From Paramacrobiotus metropolitanus (taxonomy: Eukaryota; Tardigrada; Eutardigrada; Parachela; Macrobiotidae): a DNA stretch of 64,000 nt. The first letter of the stretch is position 1. Each line of letters begins with the position of its first letter. The notes under the pieces were generated by a model. The model was not told where the DNA came from. It searched no databases and was given only the letters and a program-made list of their open reading frames with translations. The translations under genes were made by a program, and so were the position numbers. The stretch is from the NCBI RefSeq assembly GCF_019649055.1, contig NW_026570336.1, positions 310,001-374,000 on the forward strand, read 5' to 3'. This document shows positions 12,646-23,579 of this stretch, one piece after another.

Positions 12646-12808
12646 TTTAGTGCCGGAGCAGTGGTACCTCAAGGCCCACGATAAACAGCGAGCCCGCTAA
12701 TTCGGTAATTCTGCCGGGTACGGAACAGGTAACCCGGCCGTCCGCACCCTGCTCCCTTGCGGGGTCCGCTTGCGTCGTTGATTATCCAAACTGAAAACCG
12801 GCACTAAA
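12646..12808. repeat. 163-bp structured element with 11-bp terminal inverted repeats
   Basis: Perfect 11-bp inverted repeats, TTTAGTGCCGG at 12646-12656 and its complement at 12798-12808, enclose a GC-rich core. The core contains a second hairpin (CCGGGT near 12715, paired with ACCCGG near 12732) and a third GC-rich stem-like stretch. It could be a structured RNA or a tiny inverted-repeat transposon. I see no clear target duplication and no known RNA family signature. Confidence 0.45.
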
Positions 12809-12999
12809 TGAGTCGATTCAGTCGATGGCAGCTATGACGATAAGATGTATTGCGTGGTCTTATTACCGCCCCATCGTTGGCTTTCCGAAATGTATTCGAA
12901 AACCAATGGTTCGACATTGTAAATATCGTAATGGCTTTAGTCAGCCACTAGCGCGTCGGTTCTCCCAGCTAATTCTACCATCGAGATACCTTTGGGGAA

Positions 13000-13300
13000 G
13001 CGTGCCACGTGAAGGTTGCGCCGGCGTCCCACGGCGCCACCACTCTGGTGGCTGCAGCGGTTCAACACATCTTGGCATCCTTCGGCTTCTTTCGCTGACC
13101 TTTTTGACATGGCGCTTCCCGGCCACCGGATGCCGTGGGTGCGGGCGCTGTACGGCAGCTGCGAGTTTGGCTAACTGCGCTGGCCGCAGTGGATACAAGA
13201 AAGCTAACTCACTAACCCGGTCTTCGTCTACGTCGCCGTGGACATTTCTCAGGCGCTTCGACTGCGCAAAGGCCGGCAAGGACGCCCTATTAAGGCAAGC
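13000..13300 (+). pseudogene. GC-rich degenerate coding fragment
   Basis: This is a GC-rich patch in AT-rich surroundings. Near its end it encodes FDCAKAGKDALL, similar to FDCATTGQDAML near 2453-2488. Like that copy it lies immediately before a copy of the dispersed fold-back repeat. No intact frame connects the patch on either strand. I do not recognise the parent gene. It is probably a fragment duplicated with the repeat. Confidence 0.25.
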
Positions 13301-14095
13301 AACCCCGTATAATTACTTGTATCCGTACATACGTGTACTGCATGAACACCAATCTTGTGTATACATGTATTTACAGTACATATATGTGTACATGTGTACT
13401 TACATGTATTACAGTACAGTATATGTATTTGCCGATACAAGTAGACTCCTTATGGACTCGTATCGATCTTCTTTAAGTTTTCCTTACAACCGCACATCAG
13501 TCCGGAGGTTGTTTTACTCCGTCCCGGAAATGCACCATCTTTTCGAACTCGCAACTTAAAATGTTTGAAATTCGTTTTAAAATCTGAAGAAGATCCTCGG
13601 TACGCAGTTCGGGGCTTACTGTGCGCGTTTATGTACAAAAAGAAAAGAAGATCGAGGCATATCTTCGAGACTTTTTGGTGCACCTGATTGCGTTTAAACG
13701 TTTTGGAGTTTTCCTGCAACTAAATCTTCCCAAATCGGAAGCTGCGCACGCAAACAGCTTTTAGGTACGCGTGAAAGCGAAAGTTTACGTGCAATACGGT
13801 ATTCGGTACCATCTAATGGTGCACTTTCCTTTCGCTGTTAAGTATAAAACTTACAATAGCTACAGTGTCAATGCGCCGTTCTTCGTGATGTCATTCATGG
13901 GTACATAAAATCAGCTGTATATTTTCGATAAACAATATTAGCGGTGGTTACCGTACAGAAATGTTGTCGAGGGAATACTTGCCATGTATTCCGGTGTGTC
14001 ACGCGGCGGCTTGATCACCGCCTGATCGCGTCAGTATTGCTGCTCATTTTCCCGCTGTTTTGACCGTTAATCGCCACCCGCAAACAAACACCGGT
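13300..14095. repeat. Dispersed fold-back repeat, copy 2
   Basis: It shares with 2487-3260 and 23580-24110 the block AAATCGGAAGCTGCGCACG, then CAGTGTCAATGCGCC, a region with ATAAAATCA, and the end block GGGAATACTTGCC...TATTCCGGTG and GATCGCGTCAGT. The left part is rich in GTACAT/ATGTAC motifs. It is diverged and carries no coding potential. Confidence 0.6.
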
Positions 14096-15282
14096 TCATA
14101 TATATACTTATTAACTTTTTTATTTTTTTTTTAAGTATCACGATACGAGTACAAACTATGTACTAGGACAAACCAACATTTATAAAAGAAACACTTCCTC
14201 TATGCTATCCTGATCGGGGATTGTACCCATTACACAAATCGCGTTTCCCCGTTGTATTTGCATAGCAACAACTAATAACAACTAATATTTGCAACACAAC
14301 AACTAACTTATTAACTGCTACCGACCTTATATAACGTAGTTGGTACCGGTGACTACCTGGGAATTATACCTGACTGCAATCAGTTTGTTGATGGCGCTGA
14401 CACTGGCATATAGTGTACATAAGTGTTAGCTGCGGTCTGGCTCCGTACGTGGTTCAAAGTGTAAGCCAAACTAATTCTTTATTTTTCCGGTGTACTACGG
14501 CCGATCTGACATACCTATGTTTTCCAAAACTTTTTGTGCTCGATCGCACGAAGTTTTCATAAAAATGAAAGGATATTTTCACGTCATTGACAATTTTTTG
14601 ACTTTAGGTACACACTATAATGATGTATACAGAGGATGATCGTATTTTTGCGCTGGCTTTACACGTGACGGTGACGCTTGGGAAAGGTCACTGACCTGTC
14701 TGTCCCCATTGTAAAACTGATGTTAAAAAATGAAACTAAACCAAGATTTAACAGATGCCAAAACTAAGCCTTTGATTGACTGCATAATACGTACTACTGC
14801 GTTTCCAGTCCGTTAAGTACAGCACAGCGTGTGCGATACTGTTGTGTAAGTTCGGCATCTGTTGAGAGCAGACTGTTGGATCCGTAAATGTGAATACTCG
14901 TATCGATTTTTCATGCTCCTTATATCGATGAACTAGTGCTGGTGAAACAGCGGTCTTAAATAATCTTGCGATGCTTCTCTCAAACTGCTTTTAACCACAT
15001 ATACTGTATATATTTTGCTCAGTCCTCCTTCATTTTTATTCTGCATAATCGCGTTGGTTCATACTCCATTATGAAACTGAATTCAATAAAACAGTCAGTG
15101 GAAGCCTGCATAACCAGGCTTTTAGACGGTTTCAGCCGTCGTATTATATTACTGTACCCATCCTATTCCTGCCCACTCTAGTTTTGCGGTTGGCTTTAAG
15201 TGATTCCGCGTCCGTTCTTATACGCATTATGTGTCCTGCATGCGCGGCTTTTTTATAGTTATAATTTACTGTCATTTCAAAT
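14096..15282. other. Intergenic, no supported gene
   Basis: AT-rich with a poly-T stretch near 14115-14135. No gene seen. The last 100 bases are the promoter-side flank of the next gene. No clear TATA box at a standard distance can be assigned. Confidence 0.4.
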
Positions 15283-17307
15283 ATGTTTGAAAACAGTCAG
15301 GTCTGGCCTTATGGGGCGGTCGACGTGCGTGACGGGGACGGTTCCTTTCGCCACGGCCTCGTCATCGCTTTAATCCCAGAGAAGGGCTTCCTTGTTGATT
15401 TCGGTTATCGTAGTCACGAGGCGGAATTCGTGTCATTTTCTCGATGTTTCGGCAATGAATACAATCCCTTAGCCTGTAAAAAAGCCGTCGAGATTCTTTG
15501 GAGAGGATCCAAAAAAGATGCTTGGCGCTGGTATCCCGCCACCATTGTTGCGGGATCTCTCTACACGTTTACCATGGTGGAAATGTATCGAAAGGGAAAG
15601 TTGGTGCGAGAAGTTGTACGAAAATGGGACCTGCAGCGGGCCGAGGACAGACCCCTTCTCGATCTGAACAGATATCGTCTGCACAGCGTCAAGCTTAATC
15701 TGCCATTGAAAATTCTTGCACAAAAAAGGAGTAGGGAGGATTTCCGGTGGTGGAATCGGATTTATGGCCGATCGGCAAATGTTATATTACAAAATGTTGA
15801 ACACGGGCGGTTGTTTTATATTTCCAGCCGTTCTAAGGAATATTTTTCTCCGTCAGATTTTTGGAAATTGGTGAGATATACAGCGGGTGTGCACTGTATA
15901 GCACAGACGCTTCATGTTGAATGGTATCTGGTTTAGGCTAAGGTGTTTCGAAGGATGGCCACGAGGTCGGCGCCTCGTCAGATGCTCAGCCGGTTTCCAC
16001 ACTGTATCTCCGAAAATGTTCCCGTTGATACAGGCAGAAGGTTCATCGACAGAAAATTCCTTTTAAATTTTTGCCAAAGAGTATGTGTACTAATACGTGT
16101 CGACTAATACGTACTAATACGTACTAATATGTGTACTAATACGTGTAGGCGACAAAAACTTATTTATATGTTTGTGCTTGCATTAGGGTCAGAAATCGGG
16201 AAACCTGGAAGCTCATTTACCATGTATCGATAAAGTTTTACCAGTGGAATTAATCGGCAGAATATTTTCATTCCTCGAACTGCGCACCAGGGTCAAGTGC
16301 CGCCTAGTGTGTAAATCCTGGCTCAATGTCCTCACATTCGCCCCGGCTTGTGCGGTCGTGCAAATCGATTTGCTGCTGTACTACAACGACGAGCTATCCC
16401 GCGCACTGGACCGGAATATCACCGCAACGACTAAAAAACTTATTCTCTTCAGTACAGCTCAGGATTCTAATGCCAGCGACCCTCTCACCACGGTCATCGG
16501 TCTGCTAAAATTGAAGGGCATTCGAATACACACCATCTGTATCGCGCACTTTGATGTGTGGACTAACGACGTGCTGGCGTTTTCGTCCGAGCTCAATCTT
16601 AAAGTTCGTTCGGAGTGGAGCGATGTATGCGATCGGTTGGTGTTAGACGATGTGCGCGTATATGGGTTAGCCTATCTAGATGAAGAAGGGTGTCGGTGTT
16701 TGCGCGATAAGGGAATGGGCGACGGCTCTTATGACATGCGCTTTGATTACCTGGACTTCAAGGCCACGATAAAAGTTAACAGCTGGAAGATACACACGAA
16801 TGATGCCGGAGAAATGGGATCGGCATTGGAAGTGCTAGAAAACGCATGCCTTCCGATGAGCGATGAGGATTGCCGCGCGTTGCAGACCGCAATGGATGCG
16901 AAGGGTTTACCGCAGCATACTGCGATACAGGTGCTTAACCCTATAGGTTACTACATTTTTTATTAATTTTCTTCGCTCTCAGGTTTTCTAGGTACATCGT
17001 GTGACCGTGTCGACTTTTCTAACACGTTTAATGCTTTGGAATTTTTATGAAATATGATTTTCATTATTAAAGGTCACCTTTCGCGTGTTAGGTACTGAAA
17101 CAGTGGCAAGCTGGTGATGCTCGAGTTGATCGCATCTCGCCGTTGACGAATATTCCATTGGCAGATCCTCCGTTGAATTCCCTGCGGAAGTTGACGCTCT
17201 TTGCGTTGCAGTGGCACTTGTTACCGCGCAAGCCAAGGGACATGGATTCGTGGGAGACTGGCAAAGGCCCGTGGCATCTATACTGGAAATTTTTATTTGA
17301 GTATTAA
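15283..17307 (+). CDS. Tudor-like/F-box protein gene, three exons, one in-frame stop
   Basis: Exon 1 is 15283-16080, exon 2 is 16187-16930 and exon 3 is 17092-17307. The ATG is at 15283 and the stop at 17305-17307. Both introns are GT-AG and all joins are phase 0 (donor GTATGT at 16081, acceptor CATTAG; donor GTGCTT at 16931, acceptor GTTAG). The exon 3 reading is confirmed by the diverged copy at 10980-11193. Residues 1-130 look like a Tudor/agenet-type beta barrel (VDVRDGDGSFRHG, FLVDFGYRS). Residues 284-325 are a clear F-box (LPVELIGRIFSFL, then KCRLVCKSW), the Skp1-binding motif of SCF ubiquitin ligases. The remaining 260 residues would be the substrate side and carry no repeat I know. 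One TAG at 15934-15936 interrupts exon 1 at codon 218, but the frame stays open for 48 codons beyond it, up to a good donor. Either this is a recent pseudogene, the stop is read through, or the base is wrong. Without it the product is about 584 residues. Confidence 0.72.
16083..16145 (+). repeat. Intronic tandem repeat of a TACTAATACG-type unit
   Basis: The 106-bp first intron of the F-box gene contains five or six tandem copies of a unit close to TACTAATACG(T). TACTAAT also resembles a branch-point sequence, so the array supplies many candidate branch sites. The similarity may be coincidental. Confidence 0.7.
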
Positions 17308-18189
17308 ATGTCTGTTCCCGTCGAAGCCGCATTTCGGCGCGATGATAATACGTCAGTTAAAAATTTAATTCTTTAACCTAATTTTTTTAAAAATTGTACG
17401 CATACTTTTCTGTAGGAAAGGCTGTTAAAAAAAACTAGGCCTTTGTAAAGGATATTTGAACACCCTTAATGTATAATAAAAATAAGCGGCAGTGTTCTAA
17501 ATCAGGTATAATGGACGTTCTCAAAAGAGAACAGCTTTATTCAGCTTTAGCAGTGTTGTGCCATGTACAAGAAATCACTCTGCTTACTCCGTTAGATTCT
17601 GAACGAAAGGTATGCGCTAAAACTTTCTACTCGAGCGCGAAGGTGGCCCCCCGTTTGTGCTGTACGCCAATCATAGCATTTCCTGTAATAATAATATTTG
17701 CTTGGACAGCTGCAGACCGGTTGTGAAAGCAAAAATCCAGAAGAAACCACAATTTTTCTCGAGGAACTCAAGAAGAAGGTCGACTACAATGCAAACGATA
17801 GGATGACGCGATATAGCAGTACTGTAGCGATTCATACGTAAAGTGACGGCTTTACTTGTACTTTCTGTTATTCGCTGTACTTTCTCGATCTTTCTCTTTT
17901 GTGTTCGGATCTACTTTGGTTGTTCTACACGGATGCGCCGTGTCTATATACAGTAAGTCCGTGAGTGGCAGTATTTTACAGGATCAGTTATCTCATTCTG
18001 AGTTTTGGCACTTTTGGAGTTACGAATTAAATTATCATCGGAGATACATTTCTCACTTCGCGTAGATTCGTAGGCTTAGCTATGCCACATTGAGATTATC
18101 AGCTCATACTCTGTCGTTGAGTAGGTCGGTAGGATAGGTTATTTACGGTAGTTATTCCTATCGTACTGATCTCTCCGTCAAGCAATACC
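17308..18189. other. Intergenic 3' flank, no supported gene
   Basis: It contains AATAAA-like sequences near 17474 that could end the preceding transcript. No gene otherwise. Confidence 0.4.
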
Positions 18190-18783
18190 ATTGCCGCCCG
18201 AATTTGTGGCTGAAATATTTCTTTCCCTGAGGACCATCGACCGACAGCGCTGTCGGCGTGTTTAAGCACTGTAGAAGGACATCATCCAGTCGCCGCAACA
18301 ACGCACCGATATCAACACCGGCTTGGCGGAGCCCGGTGTTACGCAGCGCACGAAGCAGGACTCGAATTTCGACCACGGGGTGTGCAGTTGCATTTTCAAG
18401 CACATCCGCACCGCCATTAACACCATCTGTGTGCGGGACGTCTACTTCGACTACGCTGAAGGCGATGGACGCACCGAACCACCGGAAAGCCTTACAGGTG
18501 CCGGTTTGGCTCTGAAGTACATTGAAGTAATCCTGACGAATGCCGGTGCACACATCCAGCAAATGACATCTTGTGGCGGCGTTGGTGGGCCGCAATATTA
18601 ACCGGGACTCTGCATGAGTACTTCCGCGACATTTCCGAGTTATACGACAGATTGGTGTTTTGCTGCCAGCGCATCGTTTGGGGAGACTTTGTCATCAGCT
18701 TTCACCATAACAATAAACCAGCTCCAACCGTGGCATTCCGCTTTCCGTTGGCGGTGTTCAGTGTGAATAATGAATCCCATTAA
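18190..18783 (+). pseudogene. Fragment of a Tudor-like/F-box family gene (C-terminal part)
   Basis: Frame-broken pieces read INTICVRDVYFDYAEGDG (near 18414-18470) and, further on, DRLVFCCQRIVWGDFVISF and APTVAFRFPLAVF (near 18645-18765). The first parallels RIHTICIAHFDVWTND of the gene at 15283-17307. The second parallels CDRVVWEEYTITLL and PIPAAVF in the broken copy at 53330-54598. No single frame connects them and no F-box is seen, so this is a truncated, shifted relative. Confidence 0.6.
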
Positions 18784-20038
18784 CGTCATTCAGATCTGGG
18801 ACATGTTCGCAGGGAACCTGGTTTCCAATAAACCAGTGTTACTACAGCTTATACCGCTAGTAATCCGAAGCACGCTTTTATGCGTACAAATAAGATTTAA
18901 TAAAAAAACTTATTCTGTACTAAAGTTGTATTGGACAGTTGGCATACGATCCTTGCGTGGAAATGCTGTAAGATGTACTGATTCTCGGATCTGTATACAC
19001 TTATCAATCACGCCCAGCACGGCGTGATTGATAAGTGTTGGTTGGTGTATTTCGGCTACGAGTAGTGCATTGTACGTATAATGAATTCTGCCATCGCACA
19101 TTTTTATGGAAACAGTGTATCTACTGATAAGCACAACAAACAGTGGGAAGTGCTGATAAGAAACAATTAAATTTTGCAATGCCAGTACTGCTGACTGCAG
19201 GCGCGTTTATATGTACCGTAGTAGCAGTAATATCGCACTGGTTTCAGTGAATGGCAAAAGCGCGCATTTAGTTGGCAGGAAGTTTGCCAGGCTCACGATT
19301 TACCGGTTGAACGTTCTTGTCGGCAAAACGCTGGTAACACAATCCGAACGAAAATCCGCCCCTATTGCCCCTCCGATGAAGTGGAAGGTGACGACGTTCG
19401 GTTTTGGAAGAGGACTAGGGCGTATCTGTTTCGGTTGTCCGTAAATACATGTCAAAAATGCATAATGTTTGCACACACAGCGCTACCGTTTATCCGGTAA
19501 ATTCCGCAATATTAGTACCACATTAGTGCTGTGAGAGGGCGTAAGAGGACCTTCCACACGATAACTCGACCATTTTGTCCCGAAAATTAAGCCCCTCTCG
19601 CCTTGACTGAAAGTGAGCCAACATAAGAAGAAAGGAAGTAAACAACACCCCCTGTTGTTAAGCATGGACGGTGCCTGCCGATTCAAGTAACCTCCATAAA
19701 GCACGCTGCCCAGTTATTGACCCTCGTTATAGCATTTATCTGACACGACTGCGGTACGTGTTTCCGCTGCTTTATAGACGATACAAATGCTCACTCTGAA
19801 TTCGGTTGTTATGAAGGATGAACAGCCAGTGCTTAGCCAACACATGACAGGTGACCCAGTGGTGTGCACAGTGGGGCACCCCTGATGTGTAGGGCAGCAG
19901 CAAAGCCTTGTAAGCCTTGCGAAAAACACCTCAGTCCGTAAAAAACTAAAAGCTGCACCCCAACGCAGTTGCGCTAACCACAGTATTAAGTGCAGCCAAT
20001 GCACAAGTTCTATAAAATTCACATGGGATGATGGGAAA
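18784..20038. other. Intergenic with one perfect hairpin
   Basis: No gene is supported. The notable item is a perfect 18-bp inverted repeat at 18997-19038, listed separately. Short frames at 19211-19444 and on the minus strand at 19714-20265 lack any recognisable feature. Confidence 0.4.
18997..19038. repeat. Perfect 18-bp hairpin with 6-nt loop
   Basis: The arms at 18997-19014 and 19021-19038 are exactly complementary (ACACTTATCAATCACGCC and its reverse complement) around the loop CAGCAC. There is no T-run beyond it, so it is not a bacterial-type terminator. It could be a young palindromic duplication or an RNA hairpin. Confidence 0.9.
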
Positions 20039-20227
20039 ATGAAATATCGCCGTATTTTATGGAGGCAGAAAGGACAGCCGTCTGCTGGCACAGCAAAAGC
20101 ATCTACACAGGTGAAACGAGCAGCGTTATTAAATACAGTAACTGCGGCATTGGTTATTCTGTACGGCGTTCTGTACGTTGATCGGACGGTACGAAAAAGT
20201 AATTTGATCGACGTGATTGAACGATAA
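20039..20227 (+). CDS. Possible small single-pass membrane protein, 62 aa
   Basis: An ATG with purine at -3 (GGGAAAATG) opens a 62-codon frame. The predicted peptide has a basic N-terminus (KYRRILWRQKGQ), one hydrophobic segment around residues 31-48 (LNTVTAALVILYGVLYV) and a charged tail. This layout suits small mitochondrial inner-membrane or ER proteins, but I recognise no family. No introns or neighbouring exons are needed. At this length chance cannot be excluded. Confidence 0.3.
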   Translation: MKYRRILWRQKGQPSAGTAKASTQVKRAALLNTVTAALVILYGVLYVDRTVRKSNLIDVIER

Positions 20228-21050
20228 TTGTGTCTTTCGCTTTGTAGATGATTTCCTGAGCGCATTATCGGTTGAGATCTTCAGTTTAACAATCGCGGTT
20301 ACTGTCCTTAAAGCGGTGCGTTTCGGCCAGATACAAATGCGTCTGACGACGCATTTATCGTTTATGTACACTGTACAGTAATCTTTCGGCGGCGAGTGCA
20401 AAGCGTTAGCAAAAAACCAACCGCCGCGATAACGTGGACTGTATTTGCATTTTCTCAGATCAAACAAATCAACTGTACAGGCAAAAGTAAACAAAACCTT
20501 TAATTGTTACCTAACCAATTCTTTGAAAGTTTTTGCCATGTGCAGTAACGCGGAGAAAACCGTGCCCTGGTGTTCGGTTCGCGACTCCATACTGTGAAAA
20601 AGTCTAAAATACGAAGAACGTCGGACAAAAGAGAAATTAAGTTGAATGAGAATAGAAAAAAATGTAATAAGATCTGAATAGACAGATTTCGGGTCTGTTC
20701 TGTATCTGTTTTATGCCGTTTTGATGTTCTTATTGAGTGATCTACGGCTTTGAAAGTTTCCAGAAGTTTCTTGGATGTCTATCCGAATGTGGCTATATAA
20801 GCGCACAGCGTACAACTGCTAGAGGGTCTATTCTGGTTTAGTCCACTGGAAGTCATCTAGCAGTCACTTGAATTCTGTTTCGTAAATATAAGTCTCAAGA
20901 TCCACATCGAGATATCTATGTTAGACTCAGCTACGTACAGTGCCAGGGGCAGCACTTAGCGCTAACAAGTAAGTACAAGAACTATCTACACAGCATGCAG
21001 CACAGGGAGACTGAAGGCCGTTGTGGTGGCGTTGGGTGATAAATGAATCC
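20228..21050. other. Intergenic, no supported gene
   Basis: No coding feature recognised. The sequence leads into the cluster of short inverted and direct motifs that begins at 21051. Confidence 0.4.
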
Positions 21051-21222
21051 CGCCGGCAGAAAGGTTTAGAATGGTTTAAGCTTTAAAGAAGCCGCCGGCA
21101 GAAAGGTTTACGCAGTCCGGCAGGATGGTTCACGTATCGAAAACCTTTCTGTCGGATTTCGGCGGAAAGGTTTACGCGGCGTTTTTGATCGTAAACCTTT
21201 AATCCTTGAACCTTTCTGCCGG
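21051..21222. repeat. Cluster of CGGCAGAAAGGTTTA motifs in both orientations
   Basis: CCGGCAGAAAGGTTTA occurs at 21053 and 21094 on the plus strand. Inverted or diverged versions occur at about 21140-21155, 21161-21176, 21191-21200 and 21209-21222. A further copy lies at about 23221-23234. The outer pair forms inverted ends around about 170 bp, like a MITE or a cluster of protein-binding sites. The cluster directly abuts the F-box pseudogene that follows. Confidence 0.7.
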
Positions 21223-21880
21223 TGACAGGCGCCGATGCACCTGGTTTGGCCGTGCTGCCCGAGATTCTAGAGGGATTTGCAAGACACTGGACACTGTCGA
21301 GCGGCTGCGTTCCCGACGCGTCTGTCATCTGTGGAATGAGATTCTCATTTCCCAGGAAAGCGTACGGGAAGTTGAACACTATGATCATGTTGAAAACTTT
21401 AGCCATTACGATTATGCTGCGTATGCTTGCGCTTTCAAGCGCATCACGCTGGCCACACGGACTATCGTCATTCGGGACTCTCATGATGCTTGCAAATCCG
21501 GTTTGGAACAGGAAAGCACAAATGTCACAGGCGAGTGAATCAAGTATATCAAAAAAGTTTTGAAGGTCTCCAACATCCGGCTGGACCGCTTGATTATGTA
21601 CGACCGGTGCATTTCCACACCGCAATACGATTTGCTTTTTCTGGGGTTACATCGACAGCAATTGCACGGTGTACTCCAAGCTGGCGCCTTATTGTGATCA
21701 GCGAATCTGGAAGAATTTCTCCATTTTATTCAACGACCCAATAAATGCTGCTGGTATGAAATTCCTGTTTCCCTTGGTTGCATTCCCGTTACAGAGCTCC
21801 GGTGCAGTGGATCTGTTTAGTTTCTTTGAGGAACACCTGGTGTGGGCGGACCCGCAGGGTGTAGAGGGCACACCGACAAC
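21223..21880 (+). pseudogene. Broken F-box family gene
   Basis: Near the start the F-box is split between two frames: LPEILEGF in one, then TLDTVERLRSRRVCHLWNEIL in another. The middle part (EHYDHVENFSHYDYAAYACAF, RITLATRTIVIRD) runs in the second frame to a stop at about 21536. The C-terminal block then reads RIWKNFSILF and AAGMKFLFPLVAF, followed by FSFFEEHLVW. That end matches the conserved tail of the copies at 18645-18765 and 53370-53600. At least two frameshifts make it a pseudogene. Confidence 0.7.
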
Positions 21881-22216
21881 TTGCTGACGACTTTTTGCTG
21901 ACCGACGAAGTCATGACCCGAAAGTTTGTTGAAACGACATCGAAATCTGAACGACATCAAACTTAACGACTTTCTGTGAACACCGAAAACTTGCTGACGA
22001 TGTTTTGCAGACCTGAAAAATCTAATAAACCTATGAAAAAACAACAAGCAGTTCAGGAAACTCCAAATCAGCGCATCGAACCGAAAAGCATGTTGTCGGA
22101 ACAGGAGCAGCTTCGCCGGATACCACTGCTTTGGTTGTACGTGATGGGCGCGTTGTAGCACTTGCACATCCGCATAATCGGCTCCAGCGAGAACAGTATT
22201 TTTTAAATTTTTTTTA

Positions 22217-22351
22217 AAGTTTTTTAGTATTTTTTAACAGTATGATAAAACGCGGAGTTCTGGCTTCGATTTCCTCCAGACCGATGACGTACCCCACGTG
22301 CAGCCGTCCATCCACTTCCACGTCCGCATTATTCCATTGCATAAAAGGCAT
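22217..22351 (-). pseudogene. N-terminal fragment of a Tudor-like/F-box family gene
   Basis: On the minus strand an ATG at 22351 opens MPFMQWNNADVEVDGRL and HVGYVIGLEEIEARTP. This parallels YAWNVDVAINGLL and HGCVIGLQE in the broken copy near 54150-54240. After about 35 codons it runs into a poly-A/T-rich stretch and stops at about 22217. Only the start of the Tudor-like domain is present. Confidence 0.55.
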
Positions 22352-22724
22352 TTCTGCCGCTTTGTGCTTAAGTGAGTTCGGACTGAGCAATCGATTAGAA
22401 ATTCCGCACGAAACATAAAGTAACGCGTTGACTAAAATTTGTCGTGTTCAGTAAGTCAACACGGAAGTAGCACTTCGCAGCAGAAACTATCCGTACATAT
22501 GATCTTTCAAATTTTGATTGGCGCGGAAACCTCGCGACTCATGGTAGAAGTGCATGAAATCGGCATTGCAGAGAAGCAGACAGTGTTGCCGGCTTATCTT
22601 CCGGGACCGCGTTATCGTGCCGTTATTGTAATGCTCTCTTGTACAGTCTCCAGTGCGTTCTGTAACGCACTGTCTAAACTTACACACAGCCTGTATGCAA
22701 CTTGATAACTGTACGTAACTCACT

Positions 22725-22985
22725 GTATGCATGTGGTAACTGTAATATTGTATGTAACTGTAACTGTAATGTAACTAAAATATGTGTAACTGTAATGTAT
22801 GTAACTGTAACTGTAATGGAACTAAAATGTATGTAACTGTAACTGTAATGCAACTAAAATATATGTAACTGTAATGTATGTGACTGTAACTGTAATGCAA
22901 CTAAAATATATGTAACTGTATTGTATGTAACTGTTACTGTAATGTAACAAAAATATATGTAACAGTAATGTATGTAACTGTATTT
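22725..22985. repeat. Minisatellite of GTAACTGTAATG-type units
   Basis: Tandem arrangement of TGTAACTGTAATGTATG and GCAACTAAAATATATG-type blocks gives a compound unit of about 50-60 bp repeated four to five times with small changes. Apparent minus-strand coding here is an effect of the repeat. Confidence 0.85.
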
Positions 22986-23579
22986 TACCCTGTATGATAC
23001 GGAATGCTCTGCGACAACAGAGATTGTAATTAGAGGATGTATGTTGGCCTACGGAAAGGCCGTTCCAGATTATTCGAGCCGTTGCAGTACATATCTCTGC
23101 ATTCTTGAACGATCCCACAAGGGGCAGCTAAGCTTTGACGTAGTACACCTTGCCGGGAAAACGGTCGGCGGCTGAACAGATTGCGATGAAAGAAGCCCTG
23201 TGATTAATTCTCCCGGAATTCGGCAGAAAGGTTAATGCTACGTAAATCTATCTGACACATCGGGTCATGTGACATACGTACAATGCACAACAAAAAACAT
23301 GATGCCTTGGTGTATCAAGAAACCACATACGAAGTACCCTTTTGTGTTTGCATCCAGGATTGTCGACTTGATGAGCACTGGCTCTATTGAAGTATCCTGT
23401 AGCACACTGTTTCTTGAATTAATTTCTGTATACCGACAGATTTGGAGCCCGATTGCCACCTATTTTTGTCATATTATATTAATGGTGCTCAAATATCCTT
23501 TACCAAGGGCTCGCAGAGTTGAAGATGTGGTTTCCCGGTAACTTCCGCTGGGTGATTAAACAGAAATGAGCGGTTTAAC
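22986..23579. other. Intergenic, no supported gene
   Basis: Holds one extra CGGCAGAAAGGTTA motif near 23221. Short frames on both strands at 23265-23541 are not supported. Confidence 0.4.

Noticed and set aside
13941-14090. Conserved block around TACTTGCC...TATTCCGG as a regulatory element
   Set aside because: It occurs only as part of the three dispersed repeat copies, so repeat ancestry explains it.
18158-18595. 145-codon minus-strand frame
   Set aside because: It is the antisense of the plus-strand F-box family fragment, whose peptides match relatives.
19714-20265. 183-codon minus-strand frame
   Set aside because: Starts without family features, composition is not coding-like and no splice or homology support is visible.
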